In this document: one piece after another, positions 57,479 to 64,000 of the stretch
Layout of the letters: every line of letters begins with the position of its first letter
Position numbering within the stretch: the stretch's first letter is position 1
From: JAGQOZ01 sp041399205
Lineage (GTDB): Bacteria > Planctomycetota > Planctomycetia > Pirellulales > Pirellulaceae
DNA: 64,000 nucleotides
Assembly (NCBI GenBank): GCA_041399205.1
Contig: JAWKTK010000031.1
Location: 42,166 to 106,165 of the forward strand
Reading direction: 5' to 3'
Made by a program: the position numbers and the translations under genes
Notes under the pieces: model-generated
Told to the model about the DNA's origin: nothing
Databases searched by the model: none
The model's input: the letters and a program-made list of their open reading frames with translations, nothing else

Positions 57479-58165
57479 CTACACCGCCTCGACCTGCCAA
57501 TGCTCCAACTCGACCGGCGTTGACCTTCCAAAAATGTTGATCATCACCGTCACTCGCCCGTTAGCTTCGTCAATCACCTCGACGTCCCCTTCGAAGTTCT
57601 CAAACGTCCCTTCCTTGATCCGCACACGATCTCCAACTCGAAACGGAATTGCCGTTTTAATTGGCTCGTCCGACTCTTCCTCCGGACTAGCCGCTTTGAC
57701 AATTCGGTCGACTTCATGTGGCAACATGGGCGTCGGTTTCCCCGAAGCACCAGTGAAATCACCGATTCCCGGCGTCTCGCGAACCAAGAACCAAGTATCG
57801 TCGTTAATCACCATATGGCAGACAATATACCCGGGGTACAGCTTTCGCTTAACCACCTTACGCTTGCCGTTCTTATATTCCGCAACATCCTCAGTGGGTA
57901 CCAGAATATCGCCAAAATACTCATCCAGCCCCGCCACAGCAACTCGCCGACGAAGTCCATCACAGATCGAGTTCTCTCGGTTACTCTGAACCTTCAGAAT
58001 GTACCATTGCTTCTCTTCGTCAGCACTGCCGCCAACTTCTTCTTCAATCGGACCACGAGGCCTCTTCGGCCCCTTGGATATATCCAGGTCCTGATCGACT
58101 GGCATCTGACTACCAGGATCGACGTCTTCGGGCTGTTCGCCTTCAAGTTCGTTGTCGTTCGTCAC
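57479..58165 (-). CDS. nusG: transcription elongation/termination factor NusG
   Basis: The 228-residue product is longer than usual (about 180) because of an acidic N-terminal extension of about 50 residues. The NGN domain begins at QWYILKVQSNRENSICDGLR and includes KRKLYPGYIVCHMVINDDTW. The KOW domain at the end (RVGDRVRIKEGTFENFEGDV) links to ribosome or Rho. It is three bases from secE. Confidence 0.96.
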   Translation of the reverse strand: MTNDNELEGEQPEDVDPGSQMPVDQDLDISKGPKRPRGPIEEEVGGSADEEKQWYILKVQSNRENSICDGLRRRVAVAGLDEYFGDILVPTEDVAEYKNGKRKVVKRKLYPGYIVCHMVINDDTWFLVRETPGIGDFTGASGKPTPMLPHEVDRIVKAASPEEESDEPIKTAIPFRVGDRVRIKEGTFENFEGDVEVIDEANGRVTVMINIFGRSTPVELEHWQVEAV

Positions 58166-58168
58166 GAT

Positions 58169-58609
58169 TTAACCAACAATTCCCAGCGTCGAGAAAACCA
58201 ACTTCCACAAAAAGTCAAAGGCAAACAAGAGCCCTGCCAACATGAAAATCACGAAAATTACAACAATGGTACTGCGAACAACTTCCAAACGCGTCGGCCA
58301 GGAAACCTTAGCCAACTCGCCATCCACAGAAATCAAAAAATCAGCAAACTTAGGAAAATTGACCGCTCGATAGGCGAGCCACAACCCGACGGCGCACAAC
58401 AAACCAGGCACCAAATATTGCGTCCCACTATTCTCGGCCACCGACGCCAAATAGGCACTCAGCTGCCAGCAACCCAACAGCACAGCAACCGCAATGGCAG
58501 CAAAAGTAACCTGCCGCGTCAGCTTTCCCTGACTGCGTTTGTACACGCCGACATGGAAAACATCCTGGACAAACGATGGCTGCAACGCCTTTTCTCTAGC
58601 CATGGACAA
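58169..58609 (-). CDS. secE: preprotein translocase SecE with an N-terminal extension
   Basis: DGELAKVSWPTRLEVVRSTI and the following helix are the conserved SecE core. The protein is 146 residues and has two extra hydrophobic helices before it (VTFAAIAVAVLLGCWQLSAY and YLVPGLLCAVGLWLAYRAVN), giving three helices as in E. coli. It precedes nusG as usual. Confidence 0.93.
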   Translation of the reverse strand: MSMAREKALQPSFVQDVFHVGVYKRSQGKLTRQVTFAAIAVAVLLGCWQLSAYLASVAENSGTQYLVPGLLCAVGLWLAYRAVNFPKFADFLISVDGELAKVSWPTRLEVVRSTIVVIFVIFMLAGLLFAFDFLWKLVFSTLGIVG

Positions 58610-58703
58610 CGCCCAACCGTCCTATCCGTAAGAAACGCCCACACCGAGCATTCCCAAACTTAAAAGCGCCGAGCCGAAGCAAATCACCTCGACACGGCTT
58701 GAC

Positions 58704-58779
58704 TGGCAGGGGCGGCGGGAATCGAACTCGCAACCCCCGGTTTTGGAGACCGGTGCTCTACCAATTGAGCTACACCCCT
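58704..58779 (-). tRNA. tRNA-Trp (CCA)
   Basis: A full cloverleaf with acceptor aggggtg/cgcccct, anticodon loop reading CCA and T-loop gttcgattcc. The 3' CCA is encoded (58704-58706). It lies between tuf and secE. Confidence 0.95.
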
Positions 58780-58806
58780 ATATTCACGATCAGATCGAAC
58801 AAAATA

Positions 58807-60003
58807 CTATTCGATGATCTTGGTCACAACCCCTGATCCAACGGTTCGACCGCCTTCGCGAATAGCAAAGCGAACACCGTCGTCCATAGCAATGGGCTTT
58901 TGCAGCTCGACCGACAACTTCACGTTATCGCCGGGCATGCACATTTCCGCATCGATCAGGTTTGCAGAACCCGTAACGTCCGTCGTGCGGAAGTAAAACT
59001 GAGGTCGATAACCGCTGAAAAACGGCGTATGTCGACCACCTTCTTCCTTGGACAAACAGTAGATTTCTGCTTCAAACTTCGTATGGGTCTTGATGGTACC
59101 AGGCTTTGCCAGCACTTGACCTCGTTCGATTTCCTCTCGCTTCAAACCTCGAAGCAAGCAACCGACGTTGTCACCAGCGCGACCTTCATCCAACAGCTTG
59201 CGAAACATTTCGACACCCGTGACCGTGGTCTTACGGATTTCCGAATGCAAACCAAGAATTTCGACTTCCTCACCGACCTTGACGACGCCGCGTTCAATTC
59301 GGCCCGTGGCTACCGTACCACGACCATCGATCGAGAAGACGTCTTCGATAGCCATCAGGAACGGCTTGTCCTCTTCGCGAGCAGGCTCGGGAATCGACGA
59401 GTCGATGGCATCCATCAATTCACTGATACATTTCGACGCTTCGGGATCCGCTGGGCTCTGATAGGCCGGCAAAGCAGAACCACGAACAACGATGATGTCG
59501 TCACCTGGAAAATCGTATTTCGACAGCAATTCACGAACTTCCAGTTCCACCAGATCCAGCAATTCTTCGTCGTCAACCAAGTCGCACTTGTTCAGGAACA
59601 CGACGATTGCGGGAACGTCTACCTGACGTGCCAAAAGCACGTGCTCCTTGGTCTGGGGCATCGGGCCATCGGCAGCCGAAACCACCAAGATAGCGCCGTC
59701 CATCTGAGCAGCACCGGTGATCATGTTCTTAATAAAGTCCGCGTGCCCAGGACAGTCAATGTGGGCATAGTGACGATTCTCGGTTTCGTATTCGACGTGA
59801 GCAACGGCAATCGTCACCGTCTTCGTATCGTCGCGAACCGTACCACCCTTAGCAATTTCCGCATACGACTTGGATTCAGCCAACCCCTTTGCCGCTTGAA
59901 CGGCCAGAATTGCGCCGGTTGTCGTTGTTTTCCCGTGGTCAATGTGGCCGATCGTACCAACATTCACGTGCGGCTTTTTACGTTCAAAAGTCTCCTTGGC
60001 CAT
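58807..60003 (-). CDS. tuf: elongation factor Tu
   Basis: EF-Tu brings aminoacyl-tRNA to the ribosome. The 398-residue product has G1 GHIDHGKT, G3 DCPGHADF and G4 NKCD, and the C-terminal HTPFFSGYRPQFYFRTTDVT is normal. Switch I is unusual: AEIAKGGTVRDDTKTVTIAV replaces the APEEKARGITINT type. The Mg-coordinating Thr is kept (VTI), but the Arg-Gly before it and the acidic EE-K pattern are lost. I recall the same form from other planctomycetes. It follows the four-tRNA group as in E. coli tufB. Confidence 0.97.
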   Translation of the reverse strand: MAKETFERKKPHVNVGTIGHIDHGKTTTTGAILAVQAAKGLAESKSYAEIAKGGTVRDDTKTVTIAVAHVEYETENRHYAHIDCPGHADFIKNMITGAAQMDGAILVVSAADGPMPQTKEHVLLARQVDVPAIVVFLNKCDLVDDEELLDLVELEVRELLSKYDFPGDDIIVVRGSALPAYQSPADPEASKCISELMDAIDSSIPEPAREEDKPFLMAIEDVFSIDGRGTVATGRIERGVVKVGEEVEILGLHSEIRKTTVTGVEMFRKLLDEGRAGDNVGCLLRGLKREEIERGQVLAKPGTIKTHTKFEAEIYCLSKEEGGRHTPFFSGYRPQFYFRTTDVTGSANLIDAEMCMPGDNVKLSVELQKPIAMDDGVRFAIREGGRTVGSGVVTKIIE

Positions 60004-60098
60004 GCTTTTTACCTACCCGTATAACCGTTAACTCACAAAAACTTTGACCTCAATCGCGGCCACACACCACGACAACAATACAAATCACAAAATGTGAA

Positions 60099-60171
<73 letters not shown>

Positions 60172-60211
60172 AAGTCCAACCCGTGTTTCCAACAACCCCA
60201 TTTCAAAATAG

Positions 60212-60282
60212 AGCGGGTGAAGGGAATCGAACCCTCGTCTTCAGCTTGGAAGGCTGTGGCTCTACCATTGAGCTACACCCGC
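60212..60282 (-). tRNA. tRNA-Gly (TCC)
   Basis: Acceptor gcgggtg/cacccgc, anticodon loop cttccaa (anticodon TCC), T-loop ggttcgattcc. CCA is not encoded. Confidence 0.94.
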
Positions 60283-60299
60283 TAACGTACAAATTCAAG

Positions 60300-60381
60300 T
60301 GGGGGGTGCAGGATTCGAACCTGCGAAGGCAATGCCATCAGATTTACAGTCTGACCCCTTTGACCGCTCGGGAAACCCCCC
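60300..60381 (-). tRNA. tRNA-Tyr (GTA)
   Basis: An 82-base class II tRNA with a long variable arm, anticodon loop with GTA and acceptor gggggg/cccccc. CCA is not encoded. Confidence 0.94.
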
Positions 60382-60406
60382 TCCACTTCAACAACAAAAT
60401 CATGCA

Positions 60407-60479
60407 AGCTAGCGGAGGGACTTGAACCCACAACCTGCTGATTACAAATCAGCTGCTCTGCCAATTGAGCTACGCTAGC
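60407..60479 (-). tRNA. tRNA-Thr (TGT)
   Basis: Acceptor gctagcg/cgctagc, anticodon stem gctga/tcagc with loop tttgtaa (anticodon TGT). It is the first gene of the tRNA-tuf transcript, about 23 bases after the predicted start site. Confidence 0.94.
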
Positions 60480-60508
60480 GACTATATTCAGCAACTAGAA
60501 AACGCGTC

Positions 60509-60536
60509 ACTATATCAATCCGACAGATTCTTTCAA
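60509..60536 (-). promoter_or_regulatory. promoter of the tRNA-tuf operon
   Basis: On the minus strand TTGAAA (60536-60531) and TATAGT (60514-60509) are separated by 16 bases, directly upstream of tRNA-Thr(TGT). Confidence 0.7.
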
Positions 60537-60640
60537 TACGAGTTCGCTGATCGTATAGAAAAACCGGCCGAGGACGCTAGCCCAATTTCGCCAGCGCAAC
60601 TCGAAAGTTACTAAGCTCGGTTCCCGAAAACTTTTTCCTC

Positions 60641-60703
60641 AAAAAAAATAAAACCGGAAGCAACTCAACACTACTTGTGCAGTGTCTCTATTTCTTCCGG
60701 TTT
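60641..60703 (-). terminator. intrinsic terminator of the sigma factor gene
   Basis: A perfect 10-bp stem (aaaccggaag at 60651-60660, cttccggttt at 60694-60703) encloses a smaller acact/agtgt hairpin. On the minus strand it is followed by tattttttttg. It sits 51 bases after the sigma gene stop and before the tRNA promoter. Confidence 0.85.
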
Positions 60704-60754
60704 GACATCACTTTTCACTCTAAGCAAGCAAAGTGGATCGAACTGGCAGGACGG

Positions 60755-62432
60755 TTAATCCGCCAACTCGATTTTTTCTTCGCTTGCAGCCAGACGCAGC
60801 TTCGATAACGCTCGAGCTTCAATCTGCCGAATCCGTTCTTTTGTCACGCCTAAATCGGCCCCGACTTCTTTTAAGGTCTTAGGCTCAAGGCTGTGATCCA
60901 AACCGAATCGGCTGATGATAATCTTTTGCTCTCGGTCGTCAAGCCTCGACATGATCCTTCCAATTTGAGTTTCTCGATTTTTTTGCTCCGCCTCTTGTTC
61001 ATAGGGGACGGTCCGAGAATCTTCGGCGGCTTGAAACAATTCTTCGCTACTGGTGCGAAAACGGTCACGCTGTCGAAATTCGTGCGGAATCGTGCGAGCA
61101 AAGTTCTTCATGATGGCCCAACTGGCATACGTGCTGAACTTGTTGCCGCGCGAATAGTCGAACTTTTCGACCGCTCGGATCAGGGACATATTGCCGTCAC
61201 TGACCAGAGAAAAAAATTCGTCTGTCTGGCCAACATGCCGCTTGGCAATCGAGACAACCAGCCGCAGGTTTGCCTGAACAATCCGGTTCTTGATGGCGGT
61301 TGCCTCCGCAAACAGCTGGTCGATCTGGTCCATGATTTCCGGCCGAGCCGACGAAGGATGCAAACCACCTCGCAGCTTGCTAGCTTTATATTTCAGGTAA
61401 TTGAACTGCCGAAACAGGTGGTATTCCTGATCGCGGTTCAACAAGGGAACTTCGTACAAAGACGCCAAATAGGGAGGCAATCCCGACGGCACTCGAGCCT
61501 TCGGCCGCCTTCGCTTCCGGCATCTTTCCCATGATTTCCGCTTCCATTTGCGGATTGTCAAAACAATCGTTAGGAATGTAGTCCAGTGGCAATTCCAAGA
61601 TCTGTTGGCATCGCACTTCGTTCACGATGCGTTCGATTGTGGCAGGCGAACGACGATGTCGCTTGGCCAAATCCTCAATCGCTGCGCCTTCCACAAATTG
61701 GCGGAAAATCTTGAACTTTTGCTCCTCCGAAAGGGGCATATTCTTGTCTGGAAAAATTGCCAGATCCGGATGAGCGGCGTCAAAGTGCTTGAGTGTGTAT
61801 CGAACCGTTTCGATACTTCGGCCAATCTGCGCCGCAATTTGCCGAGTCACTTCCGAGGGGCAAATTCCCGTTCGGGCAAGCTGACGAGCAAGCTGGACAA
61901 TCTGGCCCTTTTCGGCGTCGGAGAGCTGGCTGAAGCGTTCGCCCCGAGCGACTCGTTCCCGGTTAGCCGACACAAAGTGCTGGACGCTGGATTCCAGGAA
62001 TCCAATCCGTTTACGTCCTCCAAAAACAAAACGGCGGCTGACCAAACCTTCTCGTCGCCAGCGAGACAACGTCTTGGTGGCCACATTGAACCGTTTGCTC
62101 AATTCGTCCACGGTATAGACGCGTTCCCCAGCTTTCTCGACGGGAAGGGACGCAATGTCAGACACGTCTTCAATCAATAGCCGAAGATCAAACTGCAGCT
62201 GTTCTCCGTCCAGTCCTTCATTAGACGCGATTCGTTGATCGTAAAGGAGGCTGCTGACATTACCGAGTATTCGATGCGCGACCACTTCGAACGCATACGA
62301 CTTGCCTGCGTCGATTTCGTACAACAGCAATTCGGCACGAACGCCCAACGCCACCAGGTCGCCGCAGTCAAAGTACTGAACGACGTGGTCTCGTAAACCC
62401 TTTATCGAATGATGCTTGTAAGCTGAGTGCAT
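60755..62432 (-). CDS. sigma70-family factor with an N-terminal HTH-rich extension, one extra base near 61498
   Basis: The start ATG 62432 has aggtga at good distance. Residues 1-280 hold three helix-turn-helix-like stretches: a MerR/excisionase-type one (VYTVDELSKRFNVATKTLSR, 105-124), a second near 184-217 (ICPSEVTRQIAAQIGRSIET) and a third near 240-275 (AAIEDLAKRHRRSPATIERI). After the frame break (gaaggctcgag, one G too many) come region 1.2 (LPPYLASLYEVPLLNRDQEY), region 2 (NLRLVVSIAKRHVG, then GNKFSTYASWAIMKNFARTI) and region 4 (LKEVGADLGVTKERIRQIEA). Region 3 is short or absent. Repair gives 558 residues. It resembles planctomycete sigma factors of unknown regulon. Confidence 0.85.
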
Positions 62433-62878
62433 GACTCACCTCGTTTCTGTCCTGCGACTATCCTCGGTGTTCCATGCGACTCCCATCGCCCGAAAATAGC
62501 CCCTCTTCTTCGGATAGGCGGTAATCCCTGATCCGCGCGTCTCGGAAGTATCCACCGAAACGTCAATCTTGAAGCAAATCTGAAATTTCGCCGTCTTTTG
62601 CCTCAAGCCTGGTTATTGTTATGACGAATTCGCCATGACCTTCTTACGTATTAAGGTGGAAAAAGGTCGCAAAAAGTTCGCTCCGCACCTTGATTTCCTT
62701 CAATTCCTGAATACGCGACTTGAGTAATTCGCTTTCAACAAAAAAACTTGACAAAAATCTTGTTGGATTTCATCAATCGGACGCGACGATGAAACGATGT
62801 AGGCCTCGTCCACGTTCTTGGCCGCCACGGAATAGATGTCCCTATTTCACGCAAATTCCAAACAGGGAAGTTTCGAGA
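62433..62878. other. 446-bp divergent intergenic region
   Basis: It separates the sigma factor gene (-) from the secreted protein gene (+). A TTGACA lies at 62748-62753 on the + strand, with only a poor -10 (catcaa) 17 bases later. No RNA gene or coding frame was recognised. Confidence 0.5.
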
Positions 62879-64000
62879 ATGATGCGGATGATTCAAAAAC
62901 TGTCCATTGTTGCGTCTATCCTATTGCTAGGCAGCCCGTTGTCCGCCGCCAACATTGAGGCCTCTGCTCGCGACGCAGGGAATTGCAAAGCCGTTTTGGA
63001 AGTGGAAGGCAAGCTGAGTCCAGCCACCAACGGTGAACAGCCCGTCACAATTGCCACGTCGGGTTCAGCCGCGCTGGTCTACAGCGAATTGGTTTCAGAC
63101 GGACGATCGATCCGCAGTTACGGTTCCGCCGAGGCCAACCTCAAGATTGGCGACATTCAGCGGAATCCATCACTGCGGTCCAATCGCAACCTGATTCAGC
63201 TGGACCTGGGCGAAGAACCCACATTTACATCTTTGCAAGGCCCTTTAACGCGAGAAGAATTGGAATTACTGGTCGTGCCGTTTTCCAGCGATACGATCAA
63301 CCAGCTATTTCCCATTGGTGACTACCAGGTCGGCAAGCAATGGCAACCGGAAGCAGACAACTTGCGGCGTTGGCTGAACATCGAAACCATGACCGAACAT
63401 GACATCCAAGCCCAAGTTGTGGCCGTTGAAGACAATATGATTCGCGCAGAGATCTCGGGCACAGCAACCGGTTCGGTCCGAGGCGCGCCGTCTCGGATCA
63501 CGCTGAAGGCAAAGGCCAATTTCGATCTGGATCGGCAACGCGTGACGTGGATTGCAGCCAATATCCACGAAGAACGTGACGCAAATTCCACTGCGTCCGG
63601 ATTTGACGTGACCGCGAGAATTCGGCTGGCAATCACATCTGCCGACCAAAACACATCTGCCCAATTGGCCGCATTGCATTCCAGCGAGCCGACCGTTACT
63701 TCGCTATTGGAATTCAAGCCACAGAACCGCGAATTCCAACTGATTCACGATAGGGACTGGCACCTGCTATCCGAAAGCCATCACCTTTCCATTTTGAAAT
63801 TGGTCAAGGAGAAGGCAACCGTCGCGCAGTGCAATGTCCGAGTCCTGCCGATTCGTGACAAACAGGAACGTTTGACGCTGGATACGTTCCAATCACACGT
63901 GCAGAAAAGCATTGGCGAACCGTTGAAACAGATTGCGGACGCCACCGAATCAACCACGTCTTCGGGGCTCCGCCAGTTGAAAGTTACTGCCGTCGGCACC
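62879..64000 (+). CDS. secreted protein of unknown function (3' end outside the window)
   Basis: The frame from ATG 62879 stays open to the end of the window, 374 codons. A gggaag ribosome site lies 9 bases upstream and a signal peptide ending LSAA is clear (KLSIVASILLLGSPLSAA). The mature part is beta-rich, with QLFPIGDYQVGKQWQPEADN around residue 150 and NFDLDRQRVTWIAANIHEER around 220. I do not recognise the family. Its general layout recalls the secreted protein at 26.4 kb. The C-terminal part is missing. Confidence 0.65.
   Translation, partial: MMRMIQKLSIVASILLLGSPLSAANIEASARDAGNCKAVLEVEGKLSPATNGEQPVTIATSGSAALVYSELVSDGRSIRSYGSAEANLKIGDIQRNPSLRSNRNLIQLDLGEEPTFTSLQGPLTREELELLVVPFSSDTINQLFPIGDYQVGKQWQPEADNLRRWLNIETMTEHDIQAQVVAVEDNMIRAEISGTATGSVRGAPSRITLKAKANFDLDRQRVTWIAANIHEERDANSTASGFDVTARIRLAITSADQNTSAQLAALHSSEPTVTSLLEFKPQNREFQLIHDRDWHLLSESHHLSILKLVKEKATVAQCNVRVLPIRDKQERLTLDTFQSHVQKSIGEPLKQIADATESTTSSGLRQLKVTAVGT

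Noticed and set aside
57716..58663. 315-codon plus-strand frame over nusG-secE
   Set aside because: Antisense shadow; low-complexity Asn/Gln/His-rich composition typical of such shadows.
58900..60024. Long plus-strand frame antisense to tuf
   Set aside because: It mirrors the codon pattern of tuf; no ribosome site, and the product has no sensible composition.

Overview
The window is a piece of a planctomycete chromosome, most likely Pirellulales (Rhodopirellula/Blastopirellula relatives). The grounds are: dockerin-type proteins ending in a VPEP sorting signal, a planctomycete-type EF-Tu switch I loop, an RNA polymerase sigma factor with an HTH-rich N-terminal extension, an L17 with a large central insert, HEAT-repeat secreted proteins, and an S10-spc-alpha cluster lacking L30, IF-1, Map and S4. 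The taxonomy is inference from remembered families; no search was run.

Layout. 1-5.4 kb (+): tail of a type II secretion / type IV pilus-like assembly operon (gspJ, gspK, a fused PilM/PilN-type gspL, a PilO/GspM-like gene). 5.6 kb: a small exported peptide gene with a perfectly repeated 11-residue glycine-rich unit. 6.1-7.5 kb: argH with a good promoter. 7.6-9.9 kb: an exported HEAT-repeat protein with a receiver-like domain. 10-11 kb: a sigma54 activator whose C-terminal Fis-type HTH is broken. 11.1-13.3 kb: a decayed accessory patch with a REP-associated (Y1, HUH) transposase remnant, two GTAG REP-like hairpins and a family of ATGGCAC repeats. 13.3-20.7 kb (mostly -): LarA-like lactate racemase, an IS630 remnant, a LamG-dockerin-VPEP protein, a HEAT protein, a short cytoplasmic protein, an M8-like metalloprotease-dockerin-VPEP protein and a low-molecular-weight tyrosine phosphatase. 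21-27.3 kb (+): a membrane protein pair, then a sulfotransferase, an MBOAT O-acyltransferase and an SGNH-like partner (likely surface polysaccharide or glycan decoration), then a secreted protein. 27.3-29.4 kb (-): an M13 metallopeptidase with five small indels.

29.4-60.5 kb (-) is one continuous gene-expression superlocus. In transcription order it runs tRNA-Thr(TGT), Tyr, Gly, Thr(GGT), tuf, tRNA-Trp, secE, nusG, L11, L1, L10, L7/12, rpoB, rpoC, S12, S7, fusA, S10 through S17, L14 through L15, secY, adk, L36, S13, S11, rpoA, L17. Promoters were read by eye before the tRNAs, rpsL and rpsJ, and intrinsic terminators after rpsG and after L17. Upstream lies a sigma70-family gene with its own terminator. 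The window ends in a truncated secreted-protein gene on the + strand.

A cross-cutting observation is that several genes, including the essential rpoC, rplN and rplA, carry 1-2 base indels, mostly in short homopolymers. Repairing them gives exact reading frames and family-typical lengths, so most look like sequence or assembly errors. The much denser damage at 10.9-12.4 kb looks like real decay.
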